NCBI GenBank assembly: GCA_003138975.1
Contig: PLHQ01000153.1
Coordinates: forward strand, 29,173 to 80,217
DNA: 51,045 nt
Direction: 5' to 3'
From: Acidobacteriaceae bacterium
GTDB lineage: Bacteria > Acidobacteriota > Terriglobia > Terriglobales > Acidobacteriaceae
Position 1 is the stretch's first letter. The number at the start of each line of letters is the position of its first letter. Positions 33,895-41,511 of this stretch are shown piece by piece. The notes beneath the pieces were generated by a model that ran no database searches, was not told where the DNA came from, and saw nothing but the letters and a program-made list of their open reading frames with translations. Position numbers and translations under genes: made by a program.

Positions 33895-34002
33895 AGTCTC
33901 CGGCTTGACCATGATCGACTGCCGGCCTGTGGACGGCAAGGTTAGATGTCACATCGGCCTGAGGAAATCCTTTGCAAATCTCGCATTTAACCATATCGTT
34001 TA

Positions 34003-34018
34003 TTAACTTATAGGTTAA
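34003..34018 (+). promoter_or_regulatory. ArsR-type operator (TTAAC-N6-GTTAA)
   Basis: The inverted repeat TTAAC/GTTAA with a six-base centre (TTATAG) lies directly ahead of the ATG at 34025. A further TTTAAC stands at 33987-33992. ArsR-family repressors often bind AT-rich inverted repeats over their own promoter, so this is probably the autoregulatory site of the frameshifted regulator that follows. Confidence 0.5.
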
Positions 34019-34024
34019 ATACAA

Positions 34025-34383
34025 ATGACGCCCGATCACCTCAGCTCCACTTTTCCGCTCTCGCCGATCCCACCCGCCGCGCCATTCTGGCACGGCTCGC
34101 TGCGGGAGAAGCTTCCGTGACCGAACTGGGCGAGCCTTTCGCCATGAGCCTGCCGGCTATTTCGAAGCACCTTAAGGTCCTGCAGCACGCAGGACTCGTG
34201 ATTCAGGGACGCGACGCGCAGTGGCGTCCCTGCCGCCTGCAAGCGGCTCCGCTGAAAGACGTCGCCGATTGGGTGGAGCACTACCGCCATTTCTTTGAAC
34301 AGAGTTTCGACCGTTTGGACGATTATCTGCACTCAATCCAAAGAAAGGAGAAGAAACATGCCCGCAAGCAACGCAGAAAGTAA
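34025..34383 (+). pseudogene. Frameshifted ArsR-family winged-helix repressor
   Basis: The ATG at 34025 opens MTPDHLSSTF, then the frame is lost at TTTT (34051-34054). One base later the expected family sequence continues as SALADPTRRAILARLAAGE, the recognition helix region FAMSLPAISKHLKVL, and a basic tail to the stop at 34381-34383. A single missing base near residue 10 separates start from body. Translation from the internal GTG 34117 would omit the first helices, so the gene is probably inactive unless the shift is a sequence error. No metal-binding Cys cluster is visible; this subgroup is usually paired with an AHSA1/SRPBCC gene, as here. Confidence 0.75.
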
Positions 34384-34557
34384 GCCCGCCGTAGGCGCCA
34401 GACCGGAGTTCGTGATTACACGAGTATTTGATGCGCCGTGCGATCTGGTCTTCAAGCCTGGACGGAGGCGGATCGGTTGGCGCAGTGGTGGGGGCCGAAA
34501 AACTTCAAAGTCGAGGTTGCAAAACTCGAACTGAAACCGGGCGTTAAAGTAACTTGA
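34358..34557 (+). pseudogene. Frameshifted and truncated AHSA1/SRPBCC protein
   Basis: ATG 34358 with AAAGGAG eight bases upstream overlaps the end of the ArsR gene by 26 bases. The first frame gives EFVITRVFDAPCDLVFK, the usual opening of AHSA1-like START-fold proteins. After one missing base the next frame continues as WTEADRLAQWWGPKNFKVEV then AKLELKPG and stops at 34555-34557. The remaining half or more of the domain is absent. The gene therefore carries both a frameshift and a 3' truncation, and the sequence beyond belongs to an unrelated hairpin-rich stretch. Confidence 0.75.
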
Positions 34558-34624
34558 TTTAGGCCGAGGCGCGTTTGATAATGATGATGTGACCTTGACG
34601 GGGTGCCGGCTATCGGCTCTCGCG

Positions 34625-34650
34625 ACGGCCTCGGTGGTTGCCGAGGCCGT
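34625..34650 (+). terminator. Ten-base GC-rich hairpin, possible terminator
   Basis: ACGGCCTCGG (34625-34634) pairs perfectly with CCGAGGCCGT (34641-34650) around TGGTTG. The stem is followed on the plus strand by TTGCATTTTG, which gives a broken T-tract. It is the best terminator candidate for the ArsR/AHSA1 unit. Confidence 0.5.
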
Positions 34651-34691
34651 TTGCATTTTGGGGTTGGGGGACCGAGTCAAAGTCAAAAGGC

Positions 34692-34711
34692 AACGGACAG
34701 GAGTGTCCGTT
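34692..34711. repeat. Perfect eight-base hairpin with GGAG loop
   Basis: AACGGACA (34692-34699) and TGTCCGTT (34704-34711) are exact complements around GGAG. There is no T-run. It resembles a REP-like palindromic unit, with two other hairpins 40-60 bases to each side. Confidence 0.5.
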
Positions 34712-34770
34712 CCACACGGGCTCCGTGCACTTCCCCGTTCGTGCTGCTTCCCCGCGACAGCAGGTTCCTC

Positions 34771-34788
34771 ACCGGGCTTGCGCCCGGT
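34771..34788. repeat. Perfect seven-base hairpin ACCGGGC/GCCCGGT
   Basis: The two arms are exact complements around TTGC. It lies about 45 bases beyond the stop of the minus-strand mqnC gene, so it could end that transcript, although no T-run follows the stem on the minus strand. Confidence 0.45.
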
Positions 34789-34829
34789 TCGGAATGACAA
34801 AGGGTTTTGATTGCTTTCTACAGACCGCT

Positions 34830-35876
34830 CTAGTTTAGGAAGTACTGGCGGTAGAGCGTGTCGCGCTGGGCGGGGCGGAAGCCGGCATCGCGGATGATGC
34901 GGCGCAGCTCTTCTTCGGTGGTGCAGTTGGTGACGCCAGCCGCGCGCACGACGTTCTCCTCGAGCATCACCGAGCCGACATCGTTGCCGCCGAAGCGCAA
35001 TCCCATCTGGCAGACCTTGAGTCCTTGCGTGACCCAGCTCGATTGCACGTTCAGGAAGTTGGAGAGATACAAGCGTGAGATGGCCAGCACTTTCAGGTAC
35101 TCGACGGCGGTGGCTTCGTCCCAGTGGCGGCCGCCGAGCGCGGTGTTTTGCGGCTGAAAGCTCCAGGGGATGAACGCAGTGAACCCTCCAGTTTCTTCCT
35201 GCAGATCGTAGAGTTGCTGGAAGTGGTTGATGCGGTTTTCGTAGTTCTCGCCGACGCCGAACATCATGGTCGCGGTGGTGCGCATTCCGATCTGGTGCGC
35301 CGTGCGGTGAACGTTGATCCAGTCGCCGGTAAGGCATTTGAGGCGGGCGATTTTGTAGCGGACTTCGTCGTCGAGAATTTCGGCGCCGCCGCCGGGGATG
35401 GAATCGAGGCCGGCATCGCGCAGGCGGAGAATCGTGTCGCGAATGCTGAGGCTGCTGTATTCAGCGATCGCGATGATCTCGGACGCCGAATAGCAATGCA
35501 GATGGACCTGCGGAAAGCGCTGCTTGATTCCGCGCAGCATTTTGTCGTGCCAGTCAATCTTGAGATCGGGATGCAGGCCGCCTTGCATCAAAACGCCCGT
35601 GCCGCCGAGTTCGACGGTCTCGCGAATCTTTTCGTAGATGGTGTCGAAATCGAGAATGTATCCTTCTTTCGCTGCCGGCCCTTTCAGCGGGCGATAGAAG
35701 GCGCAGAACGTGCAATATTCGGTGCAGAAGTTCGTGTAATTAATGTTGCGGTCGATGATGTAGGTCACAACGCCTTCGGGATGCAGCTTGCGGCGCACGG
35801 CGTCGGCTTCCATCCCGATACCGATCAGGTCATCGGACTCGAACATTTCCAGGGCTTGTTGCTTGGTCAGGGGCAT
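34830..35876 (-). CDS. mqnC: Cyclic dehypoxanthine futalosine synthase (MqnC)
   Basis: This 348-residue radical SAM enzyme converts dehypoxanthine futalosine to its cyclic form in the futalosine route to menaquinone. The [4Fe-4S] ligands Cys51, Cys55 and Cys58 (C-x3-C-x2-C in NFCTEYCTFCAF) are present. So are GGTGVLMQGGLHP, DSIPGGGAEIL, the TATMMFG strand and PWSFQPQNT, all typical of the MqnC/MqnE/CofH group. The related enzyme MqnE is the main alternative, but the N-terminal HPEGVVTYIIDRNINYTN favours MqnC. It lies about 60 bases after the VTT membrane protein gene and downstream of mqnA on the same strand. Confidence 0.93.
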   Translation of the reverse strand: MPLTKQQALEMFESDDLIGIGMEADAVRRKLHPEGVVTYIIDRNINYTNFCTEYCTFCAFYRPLKGPAAKEGYILDFDTIYEKIRETVELGGTGVLMQGGLHPDLKIDWHDKMLRGIKQRFPQVHLHCYSASEIIAIAEYSSLSIRDTILRLRDAGLDSIPGGGAEILDDEVRYKIARLKCLTGDWINVHRTAHQIGMRTTATMMFGVGENYENRINHFQQLYDLQEETGGFTAFIPWSFQPQNTALGGRHWDEATAVEYLKVLAISRLYLSNFLNVQSSWVTQGLKVCQMGLRFGGNDVGSVMLEENVVRAAGVTNCTTEEELRRIIRDAGFRPAQRDTLYRQYFLN

Positions 35877-35935
35877 AATTGCAGTTCAATTCTACATGGA
35901 GGATGGCGGCTGACTCCAAATGAGGCATGGATCCA

Positions 35936-36544
35936 CTACGTCTTTCTCATGCGCAGATATTGGATGAAGCTCATGACGGCCCCGATAACCGCCAGGCCGA
36001 TCAGTATGCCCATCGCGGGTTTGTAGTACCGAGAAAAGAAACGGAGAATATGGGCACCATAGTGAAATCCCAAGCCGGCAGCGACCGTATAGCGAATGCC
36101 ACGACCTAACGTTAAGGCTCCCAGAAATTTATTTCGCGAGTACTGCATGGCGCCAGCCGCCAACAGGAACGGCACAAAAGGAAACGGCGGAGGCAGAAGT
36201 GCTGGAATCGCAACCGCACCGAATCCCCAGCGTTCAAATGCTTTGGAAACTTTCTTTGCGCGTCTCTTCGAGAGCTTACGCTCCATTGTTTCCTTTCCAC
36301 CTTTGCGAGCCAGGGAATAAGTAATGTACCCGCCGATCACTGCTCCTAGCGTGGCCATGAGGGCATAGTAGGGCCACGGTTCGCGATGACGGGCAGCCAG
36401 CCAGATGGTCAATACGTCCATGCTGCCAGTTAGTGGAATCACCGAATTGTCGGCAATGCCTAACAGGACCAGACCCGGTCCGCCCATGCGGCGCAGATGC
36501 CGCCACACAGACATCGCCAGCAACGGATGAAGATGCAGAAGCAT
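35936..36544 (-). CDS. VTT/DedA-type membrane protein
   Basis: The 202-residue protein has the VTT (SNARE-associated/DedA-like) pattern: a G-ADNSVIPLTGS re-entrant segment, ALMATLGAVIGGYITYSLARKGG, FGAVAIPALLPPPFPFVPFLLAAGAM, and several membrane helices. Relatives of the DedA group include undecaprenyl-phosphate and phospholipid flippases. It starts with ATG 15 bases after the mqnA stop and ends about 60 bases before mqnC, so it sits inside a menaquinone operon. A role with a polyprenyl lipid is tempting but inferred only from position. Confidence 0.83.
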   Translation of the reverse strand: MLLHLHPLLAMSVWRHLRRMGGPGLVLLGIADNSVIPLTGSMDVLTIWLAARHREPWPYYALMATLGAVIGGYITYSLARKGGKETMERKLSKRRAKKVSKAFERWGFGAVAIPALLPPPFPFVPFLLAAGAMQYSRNKFLGALTLGRGIRYTVAAGLGFHYGAHILRFFSRYYKPAMGILIGLAVIGAVMSFIQYLRMRKT

Positions 36545-36559
36545 GCAGGTTGTAGGAGT

Positions 36560-37414
36560 TTACAGGTAGGCTCTCGATTGCGCTATACAGGCTTTCGCGG
36601 TGCTCAGAAACTTTATCTCCGGAGCGGTGGGCAAGGCGCCAATCTCCGCCGCATAGCGATAGAACAACTGCAGGCCTTCCAGGCAGGGCGCGTCCAGATT
36701 GTAGTAAATGTTTTCCGTAAGGTAGGAACGCGCATCGGCTTCGCCGATCCCAAGACGGGGCGCCCATTCCCGGCCGATGCGGTCGAGGCTGGCGGGTTGA
36801 AGTCCGTGGTCACGCGATTGTTGAAATATTGCCGCCAAGTCTTGCGACGGCACGGATTCGCGCAATGCGTCCTGACGCACCGCCCAGAAGGCGAAGACGA
36901 ACGGCTTGCCTGTGTAGCGAATCCATTCTTCCGCGAGATCGAGTGTGAGATAACGCGAACGATCGATCTGCAGAGCGGGATCTCCAATCAGTAAGCCGGC
37001 ATCGTGCTTGGAGAGCATTTTGTCAATATCGGGGGCCATCGGGGTGAATGTCCGGCCGCCGCCCAGCCATTTTTCGAACAAAACTTTTGTCAGCGCCACC
37101 GAGGTCATCGAAGACGTGTCCAAAGCGACGGTGCGAATATCTTCTACCGGCACTCTGCTCACCAGCAGGATGGAACGCACGGGCCGACGCGACGCAATCG
37201 CGACACCGGGCAATACCATCAGTCCGGAGATTTCGGCGTAGGCAGCAGCCGGAATAATCCCGATGTCGACAGTCCCAGCCTGTAGCATGCGAGCACAGGC
37301 CGATGGCAGCGTATAGGAAATGTCAAACTCGCTGCCGGCCTTTCCGTGCTCGAAGTCCCACATCAGGGGCGCGGTATTAAGGTAGGAAATCGCAGAGATG
37401 CGCAGACGTCTCAT
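36560..37414 (-). CDS. mqnA: Chorismate dehydratase (MqnA)
   Basis: This 284-residue enzyme carries out the first step of the futalosine menaquinone pathway, turning chorismate into 3-enolpyruvyl-benzoate. It has the periplasmic-binding-protein-like fold of the family, with RISAISYLNTAPLMWDFEHG at the N terminus, DIGIIPAAAYAEI, the LD-SSMTSVALTKVLFEKW segment and GDPALQ. I start at ATG 37414 because homologues begin this way; longer in-frame starts extend upstream but add a tail with no family likeness. AGAGGA immediately precedes the ATG. It heads a minus-strand operon with the VTT protein and mqnC and is divergent from dprA. Confidence 0.92.
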   Translation of the reverse strand: MRRLRISAISYLNTAPLMWDFEHGKAGSEFDISYTLPSACARMLQAGTVDIGIIPAAAYAEISGLMVLPGVAIASRRPVRSILLVSRVPVEDIRTVALDTSSMTSVALTKVLFEKWLGGGRTFTPMAPDIDKMLSKHDAGLLIGDPALQIDRSRYLTLDLAEEWIRYTGKPFVFAFWAVRQDALRESVPSQDLAAIFQQSRDHGLQPASLDRIGREWAPRLGIGEADARSYLTENIYYNLDAPCLEGLQLFYRYAAEIGALPTAPEIKFLSTAKACIAQSRAYL

Positions 37415-37527
37415 TCCTCTTTTGATTTTAACAGACCATTCTTGCAGCCATTTGTGACGGCTTCCCTTGACACTGCCTTCCGCCAATGGCTACAGTCCGC
37501 CCAGTCAAGTAACCCTGGAGCAGAAAT

Positions 37528-38691
37528 TTGCCGACTCTTGTGGCCGCACCCGCAACTCATCTTCTAGAATGGCTCGCCATACCACTGACTCAAGGGCTAG
37601 GTCCGACCAAAGCGCGGAAACTCGTGGAACATTTCGGCAGCGCCAAAGCGGTCTTCCACGCCTCGTTGACAGAACTGGAAAGCACGGGGATCCAGGCGGT
37701 TTCGGCGCACTCGATAGCAACCGGAAAATCAGCGGAGCTCGCACGCGACGCTACGGCGGGAGTGACAGTGCTTTCCGGTGAAGACCTGTGCTACCCGTCC
37801 CGCCTGAAAGAGATTTACGACCCGCCGCTGGTGTTATACGTTCGCGGCAATCCTGAGGTTTTGGCGCAACCTGGCATCGCCATGGTTGGCACGCGTCATC
37901 CCACACCCTATGGTTCGGGAATGGCTGAGCGGTTGGCGTGCGACCTTGCGGCGCAAGGATTGGTAATTATCAGCGGCATGGCCCGGGGAGTCGACACGGC
38001 CAGCCACCGCGGAGCGATCGCGGCGAAGGGCAAGACGGTCGCGGTATTCGGCACGGGCGTTGACGTGATCTACCCCAAAGAAAACTCACGTTTGTCGGAG
38101 CAGATTCTTGCACTGGGTGGAGCGCTCATCTCCGAATTCGCGATGGGGATGTTTGCAGCGCCGCAGAATTTCCCCATCCGCGACCGGATTTTGAGCGGCA
38201 TGTCGGTCGGCGTGCTCGTTGTGGAAGCTGCGGAGTATTCCGGAACCCGCATCACGGCGCGCTGCGCGCTGGAACAGAACCGCGATGTTTTCGCGGTGCC
38301 CGGCAATGTCACGAACAAGAATTCCTGGGGCCCAAACACGCTGATCAAGCGGGGCGCGAAGCTGATAGCCACCTGGGAAGATGTATGGGAGGATCTGGCG
38401 GCGGAAGTGAAACTTGCGTTGACTCCGCCACCCTTACCTGAATCCGGCGGCGCGTCTTCCGCATCTCTATTCCCGGACGAAGGGCTTCCTCCACACGAGC
38501 AGCGGATTCTTAATCTGTTGCAGACAGACGAGGCCACGCACATCGACGAACTGGTGGAACGTCTGGAAACGGAAATGTCGTCTTCGGAAATCTTCGCGGC
38601 CCTGTTCGAGCTGGAGCTGACCGGCAAAGTAAGACAGATGCCGGGGAAGAATTTTTGTGAAGAGCTTTTAAACTCGGCTACTAGCTTCTAG
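37528..38691 (+). CDS. dprA: DNA-processing protein DprA
   Basis: This 387-residue protein loads RecA on incoming single-stranded DNA during natural transformation. An N-terminal SAM-like helical part (about 10-60) precedes the Rossmann-like DprA core with MVGTRHPTPYGSG, ISGMARGVDTASHRGA, AVFGTGVDVIYPKEN, SEFAMGM and FPIRDRILSGMS. A C-terminal winged-helix domain (about 325-387) ends the protein. It starts with TTG preceded by GGAG eight bases away. The last codons (TSF) and the stop lie inside an 11-base repeat (38683-38693) that recurs inverted at 38842-38852. It lies upstream of topA, a common order. Confidence 0.95.
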   Translation: MPTLVAAPATHLLEWLAIPLTQGLGPTKARKLVEHFGSAKAVFHASLTELESTGIQAVSAHSIATGKSAELARDATAGVTVLSGEDLCYPSRLKEIYDPPLVLYVRGNPEVLAQPGIAMVGTRHPTPYGSGMAERLACDLAAQGLVIISGMARGVDTASHRGAIAAKGKTVAVFGTGVDVIYPKENSRLSEQILALGGALISEFAMGMFAAPQNFPIRDRILSGMSVGVLVVEAAEYSGTRITARCALEQNRDVFAVPGNVTNKNSWGPNTLIKRGAKLIATWEDVWEDLAAEVKLALTPPPLPESGGASSASLFPDEGLPPHEQRILNLLQTDEATHIDELVERLETEMSSSEIFAALFELELTGKVRQMPGKNFCEELLNSATSF

Positions 38692-38693
38692 CT
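38683..38693. repeat. Left arm of an 11-base inverted repeat
   Basis: AGCTTCTAGCT is the exact inverse of AGCTAGAAGCT at 38842-38852. The arm overlaps the last codons of dprA and supplies its TAG stop. Similar words occur at 41966-41980 and 48331-48340. Confidence 0.5.
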
Positions 38694-38711
38694 CAACTAG
38701 AGCGGCGACGG

Positions 38712-38843
38712 ATGGAAGACTCGCGAAGGATTTGGAACGCTGATGAGCACAAAGATTTAGAAGCGAAAGTCTTGGAAATCCGGCGCATGCTAGCCTCGCT
38801 CGTCCAAAGGCCGAAAGTCACGGTTTTGGCTAGCGGCCAATAG
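38712..38843 (+). pseudogene. Short ORF resembling the C-terminal end of a four-helix-bundle protein
   Basis: This 43-codon frame (ATG to TAG) reads as an amphipathic helix with EHKDLEAKVLEIRRMLASLV near its middle. That is close to the last helix of the small four-helix-bundle (23S rRNA intervening-sequence-type) protein family, which often ends in a V-E-RMLASL-style helix. The first three helices are missing and there is no ribosome binding site. It lies between the two inverted arms at 38683-38693 and 38842-38852. It could be a relic or, less likely, a genuine microprotein. Confidence 0.4.
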
Positions 38844-38852
38844 CTAGAAGCT
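38842..38852. repeat. Right arm of an 11-base inverted repeat
   Basis: AGCTAGAAGCT matches the inverse of 38683-38693 exactly. It overlaps the stop codon of the short relic frame and is followed by a partial copy (GGAAGCT). Confidence 0.5.
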
Positions 38853-38933
38853 GGAAGCTTTCCCCCGAGTAACTTGTTGTCTTCGTCCCATTCGTGCTAG
38901 CTTCGAAACGAATTCTTACAAACTGAGGGTCCA

Positions 38934-41423
38934 TTGGTAAAAAGTTTAGTCATTGTCGAATCGCCAGCCAAGGCGAAGACCATCCAGAAATATCTGGGAA
39001 AGGGATTTACTGTCGAGGCCTCACTCGGCCACGTGAAAGATCTGCCCAAGAGCACTCTAGGGGTGGATACCAGCAACGATTTCGAAACCGACTACGTCGT
39101 GATTCCCGGGAAAGAAAAGGTTCTGGCCAGGCTGAAGAAACTGGCAGGCCCGATGGACGCGATCTATCTGGCGCCCGACCCGGACCGCGAAGGCGAGGCC
39201 ATTGCAGCACATCTTGCAGGGGAACTTGCGCGCAACGGTGGTGCCTCAAAGAAGAAAAAGAAGAAGAAAGAAGATGGGGATGCGCCGCCGCGGATTCAGC
39301 GCGTTACGTTCAACGAAATTACCAAGCGTGCCGTGCAGGCGGCTTTCGAGCACCCGCGTGCTATCGATCAAAACCTTGTAGATGCACAGCAAGCGCGCCG
39401 CGTACTCGACCGGCTGGTCGGCTATCAGGTTTCTCCGCTTTTGTGGGATAAAGTCCGCCGCGGCCTTTCCGCCGGGCGCGTGCAGACCGTGGCGCTCAGA
39501 CTGATCGTGGAGCGCGAACGCGAAATCAAGGCGTTCGAGAAAAAAGAATATTGGACGATCGATGCGCACCTTGCGGCCAGCAAGCCACCCGCATTCGACG
39601 CGCGCTTTCTGGGTAAGGGCGAAGAAAAAATCGAGGTCACCAATGGCGAGGATGCGGAAAAGATCCGCGCGGCACTCGAACAAGCCGAATGGGTTGTGCG
39701 GTCGGTCGATAAGAAGGAACGCCGCCGCAACGCCGCGCCCCCATTCACGACCAGCAAGTTGCAGCAGGATTCTTCCCGCAAATTGCGCTTCAGCGTGAAG
39801 CGAACAATGATGATCGCGCAACGCCTGTATGAAGGCGTGGAACTGGGCGAAGAAGGCCTAGTTGGATTGATCACCTACATGCGTACTGACTCGACTCGCG
39901 TTGCCCCCGAGGCGATTCAGGAAGTGCGCGAATACGTTGGGAATGAATACGGCGCGGCTTATCTGCCCGAAACGCCGAACACATATAAAGAGAAGAAGGA
40001 AGCACAGGCGGCGCACGAAGCCATCCGGCCGACCTCGGCGATGCGTCATCCTGACCAGATCAAACAGTACCTAAAAGAAGATGAATTCAAGGTCTACAAG
40101 CTGATCTGGCAGCGCTTTGTGGCATCGCAGATCATGCCCGCGGTCTTCGACCAGACCACGGTGGACATCGACGCAAAAGCTAAGAGCGGTGATCTTTTCT
40201 GGTTCCGTGTGACTGGATCGGTGCTGAAATTCGACGGCTTCCTGCGAGTCTACGAAGAGTCGAAGGAAGGCAAGGACGAAGAAGACGAAGAACTGAAGCA
40301 CAAGCTGCCAGCGCTCGAAGCTGGACAGAAGCTCACGCTCAAGGAGTTGAAGCCCGAGCAGCATTTCACCGAGCCGCCGCCGCGCTACAACGAAGCATCG
40401 CTGGTCAAGGAATTGGAAGAACGTGGCATTGGGCGGCCTTCCACTTACTCGGCGATTCTCTCGACGATTCAAGAACGGCAGTACGTACAGAAATTGGGCG
40501 GCAAGTTTACGCCGACCGAAATCGGGTTGGTGGTCACCGATCTGTTGGTGGAAAACTTCCGCGACATTTTCGACGTGGCGTACACCGCGCGCCTGGAAGA
40601 AGAACTCGACGAGATCGAAGAGGGCAAGGAAAAGTGGACTGACACTCTTGCCGAGTTTTACAAAAAGTTCCAGAAGGATCTCAAATATGCCGAAAAGCAT
40701 ATGGAGAACATTAAGCGGATGGAAAAGCCCACAGACGAAAAGTGCGAGCGTTGTGGCGCGCCGCTGGTGATCAAGTGGGGCAAGCACGGATCGTTCTACG
40801 CCTGCAGCACCTACGACAAAGAAGATCCGAACACTTGCACATTTACGAAAGAAAATCCGATCAACCTGCCCGATCTTGACTCGGCCGATGTGCAGGAAAC
40901 CACGCAGGAAGAATACTGCGAAAACTGCGGCCGGGTGATGGTGCTCAAGCGCGGCCGCTTCGGGCAGTTTATGGCCTGCACGGGTTATCCCGACTGCAAG
41001 ACAACCCGGCGTCTGGACCAGGGGAAGAAAGTTCCGGACATTCCGCTGGACGAGCTGTGTCCGAAATGCGGGCGCAACATGATGATCCGCCACGGACGCT
41101 TCGGTGAATTCACCGCTTGCAGCGGATATCCCGAGTGCAAGTACGTGAAGCAGAACTTCATCGGCGTGAAGTGTCCGGAGTGCAAAGATGGCGAACTGGT
41201 TGAGAAGCGCGCGCGGAAGGGCAACACGTTCTACGGGTGCGGGAATTATCCGACGTGCAAGTTCACTTCGGCGCATAAGCCGATCGCCGAAAAGTGCCCG
41301 AGTTGCGGCAGCGAATATCTGGTGGAAAAAAACCTGAAAGCAGGACCGGTCATCGCCTGCCCCAACAAAGAGTGTGACTATGAGCGTGCGGCGCCAGCCG
41401 AGGCCGCAGCGACCAGCGCATAA
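38934..41423 (+). CDS. topA: DNA topoisomerase I (type IA)
   Basis: The 829-residue enzyme relaxes negatively supercoiled DNA. A Toprim domain (SLVIVESPAKAKTIQKYLG, then DPDREGEAIA) is followed by the type IA core with catalytic Tyr315 in GLITYMRTDSTR. The C terminus has five Cys4 zinc-ribbon modules (about 602-820, starting CERCG, CENCG, CPKCG, CPEC and CPSCG). A run of seven lysines in a loop near 106-112 replaces a short Toprim-core linker. The start is TTG with GAGG about six bases ahead. It follows dprA, separated by the inverted-repeat element. Confidence 0.96.
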   Translation: MVKSLVIVESPAKAKTIQKYLGKGFTVEASLGHVKDLPKSTLGVDTSNDFETDYVVIPGKEKVLARLKKLAGPMDAIYLAPDPDREGEAIAAHLAGELARNGGASKKKKKKKEDGDAPPRIQRVTFNEITKRAVQAAFEHPRAIDQNLVDAQQARRVLDRLVGYQVSPLLWDKVRRGLSAGRVQTVALRLIVEREREIKAFEKKEYWTIDAHLAASKPPAFDARFLGKGEEKIEVTNGEDAEKIRAALEQAEWVVRSVDKKERRRNAAPPFTTSKLQQDSSRKLRFSVKRTMMIAQRLYEGVELGEEGLVGLITYMRTDSTRVAPEAIQEVREYVGNEYGAAYLPETPNTYKEKKEAQAAHEAIRPTSAMRHPDQIKQYLKEDEFKVYKLIWQRFVASQIMPAVFDQTTVDIDAKAKSGDLFWFRVTGSVLKFDGFLRVYEESKEGKDEEDEELKHKLPALEAGQKLTLKELKPEQHFTEPPPRYNEASLVKELEERGIGRPSTYSAILSTIQERQYVQKLGGKFTPTEIGLVVTDLLVENFRDIFDVAYTARLEEELDEIEEGKEKWTDTLAEFYKKFQKDLKYAEKHMENIKRMEKPTDEKCERCGAPLVIKWGKHGSFYACSTYDKEDPNTCTFTKENPINLPDLDSADVQETTQEEYCENCGRVMVLKRGRFGQFMACTGYPDCKTTRRLDQGKKVPDIPLDELCPKCGRNMMIRHGRFGEFTACSGYPECKYVKQNFIGVKCPECKDGELVEKRARKGNTFYGCGNYPTCKFTSAHKPIAEKCPSCGSEYLVEKNLKAGPVIACPNKECDYERAAPAEAAATSA

Positions 41424-41511
41424 TTTCGCCCGGGGTCCACAATTTGTATGGTTCTCGCCGCTGATCCGTCCGTCTAACTCCAGTTGGTCACTAAATCATA
41501 AGGAGGACCTG

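Larger units (their letters stand above)
33532..34024. other. AT-rich gene-free region with serial palindromes
   Basis: About 490 bases with no gene. Composition turns strongly AT-rich from about 33640. Three AAAATATT words stand at 33668-33675, 33710-33717 and 33739-33746. Two adjacent hairpins (33758-33792, 33795-33817), a perfect 16-base palindrome (33879-33894) and an ArsR-type operator (34003-34018) follow, each listed separately. The composition differs from both flanks and suggests acquired or relic DNA. Confidence 0.6.
34558..34829. other. Gene-free stretch with three serial hairpins
   Basis: No gene is seen between the truncated AHSA1 relic and mqnC. Three perfect hairpins stand in order at 34625-34650, 34692-34711 and 34771-34788, listed separately. 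The whole stretch looks like a mosaic of intergenic repeat units. One of them may end transcription of the ArsR/AHSA1 pair. Confidence 0.6.

Noticed and set aside
33895-33965. A possible riboswitch or tRNA-like fold in the AT-rich patch
   Set aside because: GC-rich inverted words are present, but no conserved riboswitch core or cloverleaf can be drawn.
41374-41511. N-terminal extension of the 153-residue unknown protein into topA
   Set aside because: It overlaps the end of topA in another frame; AAGGAGG ahead of ATG 41512 marks the start.
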